7,818 nucleotides of DNA, taken from NCBI GenBank assembly GCA_021786555.1, contig JAJYNB010000123.1, positions 1 to 7,818 of the forward strand, written 5' to 3'. Numbering within the stretch: position 1 is the first letter of the stretch; each line of letters opens with the position of its first letter. This document shows, one piece after another, positions 1 to 5,104 of the stretch. The translations under genes were made by a program, and so were the position numbers. Source of the DNA: Bacillota bacterium. Lineage in GTDB: Bacteria; Bacillota; Desulfitobacteriia; Desulfitobacteriales; JAJXUE01. The notes below the pieces were generated by a model. It did not search any database. It saw only the letters and a list, made by a program, of their open reading frames with translations, and was not told the origin of the DNA.

Positions 1-588
1 CTCAAACTGCTGTAAAAGGTCAATAAAGGAAAGCCCCGGAACCCTGTCCCCGCCGAGGCCTACCACCGTGGACTGGCCCAAGCCTGCGGCGGTCAGGTTG
101 TAAACGATTTCATAGCTCAAAGTGCCGCTGCGGGCCACAATGCCCGTCTTGCCGGGGAGGTAGATGGAATTTGGCATAATGCCCATCTTGCATTGTCCTG
201 GTGAAATGATGCCGAAAGTGTTAGGGCCAATGATAGTGGCTCCTTTTATTTGAGCCAGGGCCATGATTTCCATGGCATCGTGGACAGGTATGTGCTCAGT
301 GATAATCACCACGGTCTTCAACCCCGCCTCCAAAGCCTCAAAAGCAGCCTCCTTGGCGAAAGGTGCGGGAATAAAGATGATTGAAGCAGTGGGTTCTTCA
401 GCTTCCACTGCGGCAAAAACCGTGTCATACACAGGGACTCCTTCGACGTTCTGGCCCCCTTTGCGTGCGGAAACCCCCGCCACCACATTGCTGCCATAGG
501 CCAGCATCTGCTTTAAGTGAAAACTACCCTGCTTCCCAGTGGCCCCCTGCACCACAACTCTGGTCCTGTCATCAATTATTATGGCCAT
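1..588 (-). CDS. sucD: Succinyl-CoA synthetase alpha subunit (ADP/GDP-forming acid-CoA ligase), C-terminus cut by window edge
   Basis: The alpha subunit carries the CoA-binding Rossmann domain and the phosphohistidine of succinyl-CoA synthetase, which interconverts succinyl-CoA + NDP + Pi with succinate + CoA + NTP in the cytoplasm. Seen here: 196 codons from ATG at 588, with VVVQGATGKQGSFH (residues 11-24) as the CoA-binding glycine loop, YGSNVVAGVSARKGG, the ITEHIPVHD stretch, GIMPNSIYLPGK and ARSGTLSYE. The catalytic His and the C-terminal domain lie beyond the left edge. The ATG overlaps the sucC stop by one base (TAATG), so the two subunits are translationally coupled. Oddities: the usual GPNCPG motif is GPNTFG, with Thr124 at the position of E. 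coli Cys123 alpha, and the usual GGDP is GGDR. It could be a relative acting on another acid such as malate. The family is certain; the substrate is not. Confidence 0.93.
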   Translation of the reverse strand, partial: MAIIIDDRTRVVVQGATGKQGSFHLKQMLAYGSNVVAGVSARKGGQNVEGVPVYDTVFAAVEAEEPTASIIFIPAPFAKEAAFEALEAGLKTVVIITEHIPVHDAMEIMALAQIKGATIIGPNTFGIISPGQCKMGIMPNSIYLPGKTGIVARSGTLSYEIVYNLTAAGLGQSTVVGLGGDRVPGLSFIDLLQQFE

Positions 589-1709
589 TATTCCACCGCC
601 CTCGTCCCAGTAATTGCGACTACTTTTTCAACCGCTTCCTTGATCGTCCGGTAAGAATCAATCCCATTTTCCTTGAGTATGCGAACTCCCTCTTCCTGGT
701 TTGTGCCTACCAGCCGGATTACCATAGGTACATCTATCCCCCTGGTCTGTTTGACCTGGGCGAAAGCTTTGGCCACATCGTCACAGCGGGTGATACCACC
801 GAAAATGTTTACCAGGATGGCTCTGGGCTTCGAAGCCAGAAGGATTTCCAGGGCTTTAGCCGTAGGTTCCACTCCGGCGCCGCCACCAGCGTCCATAAAG
901 TTGGCCGGGCGCCCGCCGTAATACTGTAGGATATCCAGGGTTGCCATGGTTATGCCGGCGCCATTGGCCATGACCGCTATGTCCCCGTCCAACTGGACAT
1001 AGGAAATTCCCAGGGCAGCGGCTTTTTGCTCCAACTCTGTCCGTTCTTCAGTCCGGGGAACCGAGTCGTCAAGCCTGAATAAAGCTTCATCATCGATGTT
1101 AATCTTGCCGTCAGCGGCCAGAACTTTATCACCACTTACCACCAACGGGTTGATCTCAACCAATTCGGTGTCTTTTTCCCGGAAAAGCTTATATAACTTA
1201 ACAATAATTTCAGCAGCCTGTTGTGCCGCAGCCCCAGTCAGACCTAATTTCCTGGCCAGCTCCCGGGCAAGGTAGGGCTGTAAACCGATTCCCACGTCAA
1301 TATTGTGTTTCACCAGTTTTTCTTCTGGCAGTTCCTCAATGTCCATTCCCCCGGAAGCGGAGGAGATCAATATCGGGGAGCGGGCAGCCTTATCAATTGT
1401 AATAGCTAAGTATAATTCCTGTTCGATTTTGATTTTTTCTTCTACTAATAAAGTGTCAACCACAAACCCTTTTAAATCCGTGCCTAAAATGCTGCGGGCC
1501 ATGTCCGCCGCTTCCTGAGGAGTATCGGCAAACTTAATCCCGCCGGCTTTCCCCCTGCCCCCTGAAAGAATCTGCGACTTGACCACCACCGGTCCAATCT
1601 CCCGACTGGCTTCGGCAGCTTCTTCCGGACTTTTGACCACTTTGCCCCTGGGAATGGGGATTCCGTATTGGGCGAAGAGCTCTTTGGCCATAAATTCGAA
1701 TAACTTCAT
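588..1709 (-). CDS. sucC: Succinyl-CoA synthetase beta subunit (ATP-grasp)
   Basis: The beta subunit binds nucleotide through its N-terminal ATP-grasp fold and, with SucD, forms the cytoplasmic acid-CoA ligase of the TCA cycle or of substrate-level phosphorylation. The product is 373 aa, near the usual 380-390. It begins MKLFEFMAKELFAQYGIPIP, typical of the family. Further marks are the QILSGGRGKAGGIKF nucleotide-loop region (about 46-60), EINPLVV and DGKINIDDEALFR (metal and nucleotide contacts, about 184-211), NGAGITMATLDI (about 249-260), FMDAGGGA, and NIFGGITRCDDVA, the subunit-contact loop. The ATG start is supported by AGGAGGT at 1715-1721, five bases upstream. The stop overlaps the sucD start. 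It has its own AT-rich leader and lies behind two terminator-like hairpins, so it is probably transcribed separately from ubiX. ATP versus GTP preference cannot be read from this. Confidence 0.96.
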   Translation of the reverse strand: MKLFEFMAKELFAQYGIPIPRGKVVKSPEEAAEASREIGPVVVKSQILSGGRGKAGGIKFADTPQEAADMARSILGTDLKGFVVDTLLVEEKIKIEQELYLAITIDKAARSPILISSASGGMDIEELPEEKLVKHNIDVGIGLQPYLARELARKLGLTGAAAQQAAEIIVKLYKLFREKDTELVEINPLVVSGDKVLAADGKINIDDEALFRLDDSVPRTEERTELEQKAAALGISYVQLDGDIAVMANGAGITMATLDILQYYGGRPANFMDAGGGAGVEPTAKALEILLASKPRAILVNIFGGITRCDDVAKAFAQVKQTRGIDVPMVIRLVGTNQEEGVRILKENGIDSYRTIKEAVEKVVAITGTRAVE

Positions 1710-1714
1710 TCTTA

Positions 1715-1721
1715 ACCTCCT
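1715..1721 (-). promoter_or_regulatory. sucC ribosome binding site
   Basis: AGGAGGT on the minus strand, five bases before the sucC ATG. It is a full consensus site and fixes the start. Confidence 0.85.
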
Positions 1722-1736
1722 ACTGTTTTATTTTCT

Positions 1737-1751
1737 AAAATTCTGAATTTT
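1737..1751. repeat. Perfect 7-bp inverted repeat in the sucC leader
   Basis: AAAATTC-T-GAATTTT is a perfect palindrome with a one-base centre, 15 bp upstream of the sucC ribosome binding site. It sits in very AT-rich sequence, where such palindromes arise easily. It could be an operator, but no regulator is known. Confidence 0.3.
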
Positions 1752-1820
1752 ATAAAATAACTAATTATTTAGAATTAATTGTAGCAAACAAAATAGCCGG
1801 TCTCATCCTGTTTTCCGGTG

Positions 1821-1868
1821 AACGGTGGTATTCGTAATTTTAACGGTCGAAAAACGAGTGCTAACGGT
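1821..1868 (-). repeat. Three ACCGTT motifs at an exact 21-bp spacing upstream of sucC
   Basis: On the plus strand AACGGT starts at 1821, 1842 and 1863, which is ACCGTT three times on the minus strand. The spacing is exactly 21 bp, two helical turns, so all three would face the same side of the DNA. The array lies between the candidate sucC promoter and the sucC ribosome binding site. The pattern resembles an iteron-like array for a DNA-binding regulator, but the motif is only 6 bp and I match it to no known factor. Confidence 0.45.
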
Positions 1869-1881
1869 AGGTAGTGACCTA
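1868..1881. promoter_or_regulatory. Candidate operator TAGGT-N4-ACCTA
   Basis: TAGGT-AGTG-ACCTA is a perfect 5-bp inverted repeat. It lies 6 bp downstream of the candidate minus-strand -10 box at 1888-1893, around the expected transcription start, where a repressor would block initiation. Its last base is shared with the rightmost ACCGTT motif. Inference from position only. Confidence 0.3.
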
Positions 1882-1887
1882 ATTGCT

Positions 1888-1917
1888 ATTATATTGTATA
1901 CAGCACGTTTTAAACAA
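1888..1917 (-). promoter_or_regulatory. Candidate sucCD promoter
   Basis: On the minus strand a perfect -10 TATAAT (1888-1893) follows TTGTTT (1912-1917) at an 18-bp spacing. The -35 is weak, matching only TTG. Transcription would start near 1881 and give a leader of about 170 nt that contains the ACCGTT repeats. The -35 overlaps the T-tract of the hairpin at 1918-1962, so the terminator and promoter would be back to back. Confidence 0.35.
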
Positions 1918-1962
1918 AATCAGGCTGCCCCGCAAGAAAAAGTTGCCTGGGACAGCCTGATT
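1918..1962 (-). terminator. Strong hairpin with T-tract, terminates leftward transcription
   Basis: The arms 1918-1931 and 1949-1962 pair at 13 of 14 positions (AATCAGGCTG... with ...CAGCCTGATT). GCAA (1932-1935) and TTGC (1943-1946) extend the stem to a 7-base loop, leaving a two-base bulge. On the minus strand the stem is followed by TTGTTT, continuing the TT that ends the stem. On the plus strand the following bases are not T-rich, so it works leftward. It is a second terminator behind ubiX, just ahead of the candidate sucC promoter. Confidence 0.72.
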
Positions 1963-1982
1963 CAACCTTCCAAAATCAACAA

Positions 1983-2033
1983 ATATTTATTACCATTTCT
2001 TGAAGTAATTCATATTTTTATTACATTCTTGAA
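1983..2033. repeat. Diverged tandem direct repeat between the two terminators
   Basis: Plus-strand units at 1983-2004 and 2012-2033 are both 22 nt, share the start ATATTT, an ATTA core and the end CTTGAA, and differ by small internal insertions and deletions. Their starts are 29 bp apart. The sequence is AT-rich, so chance similarity is possible. No function is evident. Confidence 0.3.
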
Positions 2034-2054
2034 TCGGTCGACACCCAAGAAATA

Positions 2055-2083
2055 ATTGGCCGCAGCTTACAGCTGCCGCCAAT
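2055..2083 (-). terminator. Intrinsic terminator of ubiX
   Basis: ATTGGC (2055-2060) pairs with GCCAAT (2078-2083), and GCAGCT (2062-2067) with AGCTGC (2071-2076), with one C-C mismatch between them and a 3-base loop. On the minus strand it is followed by TATTTCTT. It begins 10 bases after the ubiX stop. The T-tract is moderate, the stem strong. Confidence 0.75.
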
Positions 2084-2093
2084 ATTCATGCTG

Positions 2094-2645
2094 TTACTCT
2101 CCCCAGCGTTGATATAAATTATGTTCCAGGCCCAGGCCGTCAAGCAGTTTTCCCACCATGAAGTCTACCAGGTCCTGCAAGCTGGAGGGTCGGTGATAGA
2201 AGGCAGGCGAAGCTGGAATCAGCCGGGCGCCCGCATCCATAACCTTAAGCATATTTGAGACGTGAATCTTATTGAGCGGCGCCTCCCGCGGCGCCAGGAG
2301 CAGGGGGCGCCCCTCCTTCAGCATCACGTCCGCCGCCCGGAGCAAGAGGTTCTCCGTCACGCCCTGGGCAACAGCCCCCAGGGTGTGCATTGAGCAGGGT
2401 ACGATCACCATTCCCCCGGTACGGAAGGAGCCGCTGGCGATCGGTGCGAACAGGTCTCCCACATCATGCCACACTGCCAAATCCCTCAGGCCCCGCACAT
2501 CTACCCCTGTCTCGTATTTCACCACCTCAACCCCGGTCTGGGACACCACCAGATGGCTCTCCACCCCAAGCTCCTTTAACACCTGCAGCAGCCGTACCCC
2601 GTACACCGACCCGCTGGCCCCTGTAATCCCAACCACAATCCTCAT
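2094..2645 (-). CDS. ubiX: Flavin prenyltransferase UbiX/Pad1
   Basis: UbiX transfers a dimethylallyl group to FMN to make prenylated FMN, the cofactor of UbiD-type decarboxylases; the enzyme is a cytosolic homo-oligomer. The 183-aa product has the family's usual length. It shows the N-terminal Rossmann-like flavin loop GITGASGSVYG (residues 6-16), PCSMHTLGAVAQG (about 83-95), the LLLAPREAPLNKIHVSNML signature (about 115-133), and the C-terminal PASPAFYHRP and LVDFMVGKLLDGLGL. The ATG start has AGAGGGGG eight bases upstream (2654-2661). No ubiD gene is in the window, so the client decarboxylase is unknown; in anaerobes such a pair often serves quinone synthesis or aromatic-acid metabolism. 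It starts 26 bases after the stop of the lpd remnant, so an intact lpd gene may once have been directly upstream in the same transcript. A terminator follows. Confidence 0.93.
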   Translation of the reverse strand: MRIVVGITGASGSVYGVRLLQVLKELGVESHLVVSQTGVEVVKYETGVDVRGLRDLAVWHDVGDLFAPIASGSFRTGGMVIVPCSMHTLGAVAQGVTENLLLRAADVMLKEGRPLLLAPREAPLNKIHVSNMLKVMDAGARLIPASPAFYHRPSSLQDLVDFMVGKLLDGLGLEHNLYQRWGE

Positions 2646-3031
2646 TTACCAAACCCCCTCTGCGCCGCTCACTAAGCCAGGCAAATTGGCTTGCCCACGA
2701 GCCCTTCTGCCGCCTCCATCACTGCCTCGGTGAAAGCCGGATGAGCGTGAATCGCATGGGCGGGGTTCCCCCCGGTGAGGCCCTGAAATTCGTATCTAGG
2801 AATCTATTCTTCGACACAAGCATTCGCTTTCCTTTAGTATTACCACATGTCATATGCAAGAGCGCCCTAACTCATAACTGAAGTCGCGAGTGTGCGGGCG
2901 CTACCCATCAATGGCATACATTGTTGATAAAAATCAATGGAGAGGCGGATCCGGTATACTGCTCCGGGTCTACCCCTCCAGGCAAAGACATTTTCTCAAC
3001 GGCCTATGTTCCCGGTGCATCAGAGGCCAGA
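2646..3031. other. Gene-poor remnant zone between lipA and ubiX
   Basis: This 386-base gap holds the ubiX ribosome binding site (2654-2661), the lpd tail (2672-2803), about 80 bases with no visible feature (2804-2881) and most of an unassigned plus-strand open frame (2882-3046). I see no transposase, no terminal inverted repeats and no convincing terminator after lipA. It reads as a deletion or rearrangement scar. Confidence 0.5.
2672..2803 (-). pseudogene. lpd: Remnant of dihydrolipoamide dehydrogenase (E3), C-terminal tail only
   Basis: Lpd reoxidises the dihydrolipoyl arm of E2 using FAD and NAD+. Only its tail is visible. A 43-codon minus-strand frame, bounded upstream by TAG at 2804-2806 and ending TAG at 2672-2674, contains AHAIHAHPAFTEAVMEAAEG and then LVGKPICLA. 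This matches the conserved E3 C-terminus (IHAHPTLSEAV.EAA), whose His-Pro is part of the active site contributed to the partner subunit. Homology appears to start near position 2761. The preceding residues (YEFQGLTGGNP) do not look like E3, and there is no suitable start or ribosome binding site. The FAD, NAD and disulfide regions are absent. It sits downstream of the E1/E2/lipA genes, where an E3 gene would be expected. The identification rests on about 29 residues, but the HAHP-x-x-x-E-A motif is distinctive. Confidence 0.72.
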
Positions 3032-3046
3032 TTAATGCGCCATTGA
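2882..3046 (+). other. Unassigned plus-strand open frame, possible gene fragment
   Basis: A 54-codon frame follows a TGA at 2879-2881 and ends TGA at 3044-3046. Its product includes THQWHTLLIKINGEADPVYC and, after a short gap, KDIFSTAYVPGASEARLMRH. It has no start codon near its beginning and no ribosome binding site. The residue mix looks like a real, fairly conserved protein tail rather than random translation, but I do not recognise the family. It is the only plus-strand candidate and overlaps the last 15 bases of lipA in antisense. It could be the C-terminal stump of a deleted gene or chance. Other overlapping frames (for example the one beginning ATG at 2890) look less protein-like. Confidence 0.22.
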
Positions 3047-3871
3047 ACTTCTCACAAGTGCTCCAGACCATACTTGCTTGAAACCCAGAGCCACTCCCAT
3101 TAGACGATATTCCTCAAATTTCCCTGCTCCAAGGTACTCGACAACCGGAATATGCCGACCCGAAGGACGAAGATATTGGCCCAGGGTGAGCATGTCACAG
3201 CCTGCAAGACGCAAATCTTTCATTACACTCATAACCTCGGACTCTGCTTCGCCAATACCCAGCATCATACCCGACTTTACAGGGAGATTGCGGGACAATT
3301 CAGCTGCCTTTTCAATCAAGCGCAACGAGCGCAGGTAATCTGCACCCCGTCGAACCGCAGGGTACAACCGGGGTACAGTTTCTACATTATGGGCAAAGGC
3401 ATCCGGTTCAGCCTCTAATAACGTGCGTAGACTTGATTCTTTGCCCTGAAAATCCGGCACTAATACCTCAGTCTGTTTGATTCCGCCGCTTTTCAACATG
3501 TGTACCGTCTGAGCAAAATAACCCGCTCCACCGTCCACTAGATCATCCCTGGTTACAGAGGTAATAACCACCCTTGTCAGGTTCAACCGGCGTGCGGCAG
3601 CAGCCATCCTGAATGGTTCTGCCGGGTCCGGCAATGATGGTCTCCCCATGGTCACAGCACAAAAAGCGCAGCTTCTCGTGCAAACCGGCCCAAGAATCAG
3701 AAAAGATACCAATCCCTTGGAAAAGCAGCTTCCCACATTTGGGCAATCGCTTTCCAGGCAAACCGTATTTACCTTCATCCCGGTTAAGACCTCAGCGGTA
3801 ATCTGATGTTGCAGCGGGGAAGTGGTCACTCGCAACTTGTCTAATTGGCTCGTTCTGTGCCTCTGGCTCAA
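3032..3871 (-). CDS. lipA: Lipoyl synthase (radical SAM)
   Basis: LipA inserts two sulfur atoms into octanoyl groups carried on lipoyl domains, using one [4Fe-4S] cluster for radical SAM chemistry and a second as sulfur donor. From the TTG at 3869-3871 the product is 279 aa. The auxiliary cluster motif C-X4-C-X5-C is at Cys38/43/49, the radical SAM motif C-X3-C-X2-C at Cys64/68/71, followed by SVTRDDLVDGGAGYF, NVETVPRLYP, KSGMMLGIGE and GQYLRPS, and the C-terminal RSS whose serine ligates the auxiliary cluster. The tail is RSSMAH rather than the common RSSY. The start is uncertain: TTG has G-rich sequence just upstream; an in-frame GTG at 3893-3895 would overlap the VOC stop and give 287 aa; an ATG at 3944-3946 would lie far inside the VOC gene and is unlikely. 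Its likely substrate is the E2 encoded upstream. Confidence 0.92.
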   Translation of the reverse strand: MSQRHRTSQLDKLRVTTSPLQHQITAEVLTGMKVNTVCLESDCPNVGSCFSKGLVSFLILGPVCTRSCAFCAVTMGRPSLPDPAEPFRMAAAARRLNLTRVVITSVTRDDLVDGGAGYFAQTVHMLKSGGIKQTEVLVPDFQGKESSLRTLLEAEPDAFAHNVETVPRLYPAVRRGADYLRSLRLIEKAAELSRNLPVKSGMMLGIGEAESEVMSVMKDLRLAGCDMLTLGQYLRPSGRHIPVVEYLGAGKFEEYRLMGVALGFKQVWSGALVRSSMAH

Positions 3872-3887
3872 ATTTTTCCCCCACCCC

Positions 3888-4382
3888 CTACTCACCGGGA
3901 TCGGGGTAAATCTTCTCAGCCGGAGGCATCTCAGCGGGCATTTCAATCAGTTCCAACAACGTTCCCAGTTGATCATCGGTCCCGAAGTAGGCTGCTGCGC
4001 CATCACCCTTGGTGCCAAACCCATAGGCGCCGGAAATCTCTTTGTAACCCAGCTTATACATCATTTCAGCCGCTTGATCCAGCCGCTCAACAAATATTCC
4101 CAGATGCTGAACTCCTTCACCGTGTTGCTCGAGAAAGTCTTGATGTGGTGTGGGACCGGACACAGGTTCAAGCAACTCCAGCATAAGCGGGCCCACTTGT
4201 GCCAGGGCAATGCGGAGGACAAAGGAACACGGCTCTCCGTAGTATGTCAATTTCTTGCTTCCTGGGCCAAAGGTCATGATTTGCCACGGTCCAATGCCAA
4301 ACTTCTGCCAGTAATACTCAACTGCTTTGTCAACGTCCCGGACAACGATCCCCACCTGGTTTATGGCCTGGATGTTAAACAT
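3888..4382 (-). CDS. VOC-superfamily metalloenzyme, glyoxalase/methylmalonyl-CoA epimerase-like
   Basis: Vicinal-oxygen-chelate proteins bind a divalent metal between paired beta-alpha-beta-beta-beta modules and catalyse isomerisation, epimerisation or lyase reactions. The 164-aa product has two modules: INQVGIVVRDVDKAVEYYW (about 7-25) opens the first and VQHLGIFVERLDQAAEMM (about 91-108) the second, with LMLELLEP and TLLELIE strands. By alignment by eye the metal ligands would be Gln9, Glu69, His93 and Glu144. That Gln-Glu-His-Glu set is the one known from human glyoxalase I, whereas epimerases usually have His first. The overall length and the LELLEP segment resemble methylmalonyl-CoA epimerase. 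AAGGAGGG at 4389-4396 supports the ATG start. The gene lies between lipB and lipA, so a role tied to the dehydrogenase substrate is plausible; the actual substrate is unknown. Confidence 0.8.
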   Translation of the reverse strand: MFNIQAINQVGIVVRDVDKAVEYYWQKFGIGPWQIMTFGPGSKKLTYYGEPCSFVLRIALAQVGPLMLELLEPVSGPTPHQDFLEQHGEGVQHLGIFVERLDQAAEMMYKLGYKEISGAYGFGTKGDGAAAYFGTDDQLGTLLELIEMPAEMPPAEKIYPDPGE

Positions 4383-4388
4383 TTCAAA

Positions 4389-4396
4389 CCCTCCTT
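4389..4396 (-). promoter_or_regulatory. Ribosome binding site of the VOC gene
   Basis: AAGGAGGG on the minus strand, six bases before the ATG. It is the strongest site within the lipB-VOC-lipA part of the operon. Confidence 0.8.
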
Positions 4397-4398
4397 AC

Positions 4399-4427
4399 TG
4401 AGATCTCACACGTCCGAAGGTTTCGGA
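4399..4427. repeat. Two small palindromes in the lipB-VOC gap
   Basis: TGAGATCTCA (4399-4408) is a perfect 10-bp palindrome, and TCCGAA-GGT-TTCGGA (4413-4427) is a perfect 6-bp hairpin with a 3-base loop. They sit in the only real gap (50 bp) of the operon. No T-tract follows on the minus strand, so this is not an obvious terminator. It could be an RNA processing or stability element, or an internal operator. Confidence 0.35.
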
Positions 4428-4432
4428 TTCGG

Positions 4433-5104
4433 TTACACTGCGTAGGAATCCACCTCGGTAGTCCAGTTATCATACTGAAAAACTCTGACAAAAGCCTTTA
4501 CAGCTGCCGCAGCTACTTGCCGGACAGGGGGTGAACCGGCTAATTCCTGTTGGAATGAAGTCATGCTGCAGCCATTTATGCCACAAGGATTAATCAGTCT
4601 AAAACCATCCCTGCAATCACTGATATTTACGGCCATCCCGTGCATGGTAAGCCATTTCTTGACCTGGATTCCTATGGATGCAATTTTGGCGTTGCCAAGC
4701 CAGACACCCGGCTTGTCGGGCTGCCTTACGCCGTGAAGTCCGAATTCCGCCAACACCTGGATACTTACTTCTTCCAGCAGCCAGCGGTATTTGTGCACAT
4801 CCCGTCCGCACCTGTCAAGGTGGATAACCGGATAAATAACCAGTTGCCCGGGCCCATGGTAGGTAATCCGGCCCCCGCGTCCCACATGATAAATCTGGAT
4901 GCCCTGCCTGTTTACCTCCTCGGGAGGTACCAATAAATCAGCTAAAGTACCTCCCCGGCCTACAGTTAGTACGGGCGAGTGTTCTGTCAGAATCAAGCTG
5001 TCGGGAACCAGCCCGGCCAGTCTCCTCTCGAGAAGTTCTGCCTGGCGGGTAAGGGCCGTACCATAATCCGTCCGCCCCCAGAACATTACGTTGAGTTCAC
5101 TCAT
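4433..5104 (-). CDS. lipB: Octanoyl-(acyl carrier protein):protein octanoyltransferase
   Basis: LipB moves octanoate from acyl carrier protein to the lysine of lipoyl domains through an acyl-enzyme intermediate, the first step of lipoate assembly. The 223-aa product shows GRGGRITYHGPGQLVIYP (about 75-92, family hallmark), KPGVWLGNAKIASIGIQVKK (131-150) and INPCGI (171-176). Lys140 and Cys174 fit the catalytic dyad; their 34-residue separation equals that of E. coli Lys135 and Cys169. The ATG overlaps the E2 stop as ATGA and only a weak G-rich site precedes it, so it is translationally coupled to the E2 gene. Co-location with an E2 and with lipA points to a dedicated lipoylation set for this complex. 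The frame is intact and near the family's usual length. Confidence 0.94.
   Translation of the reverse strand: MSELNVMFWGRTDYGTALTRQAELLERRLAGLVPDSLILTEHSPVLTVGRGGTLADLLVPPEEVNRQGIQIYHVGRGGRITYHGPGQLVIYPVIHLDRCGRDVHKYRWLLEEVSIQVLAEFGLHGVRQPDKPGVWLGNAKIASIGIQVKKWLTMHGMAVNISDCRDGFRLINPCGINGCSMTSFQQELAGSPPVRQVAAAAVKAFVRVFQYDNWTTEVDSYAV

Noticed and set aside
381..929. 182-codon plus-strand frame across the sucC/sucD junction
   Set aside because: Antisense to two conserved genes; the product has no family features.
1825..2055. 76-codon plus-strand frame with GTG start
   Set aside because: It spans a strong terminator hairpin and the AT-rich repeats, has no ribosome binding site, and its product resembles nothing I recognise.
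2272..2733. 153-codon plus-strand frame antisense to ubiX
   Set aside because: Low-complexity Ser/Pro/Thr product on the opposite strand of a clear ubiX gene; a compositional shadow.
2924..2937. TTGAT-AAAA-ATCAA hairpin as a terminator
   Set aside because: A weak 5-bp AT-rich stem in a remnant region; the Ts lie in the loop, not after the stem.
3001..3028. GGCCT/AGGCC inverted repeat just after lipA as a terminator
   Set aside because: Only 5 bp of stem around a long loop and no T-tract on the minus strand.
2890..3081. 63-codon plus-strand frame starting ATG
   Set aside because: It overlaps the lipA C-terminus in antisense, has no ribosome binding site, and looks less protein-like than the frame at 2882-3046.
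3822..4445. 207-codon plus-strand frame antisense to the VOC gene
   Set aside because: It covers the well-supported VOC gene in antisense and lacks a ribosome binding site or recognisable motifs.
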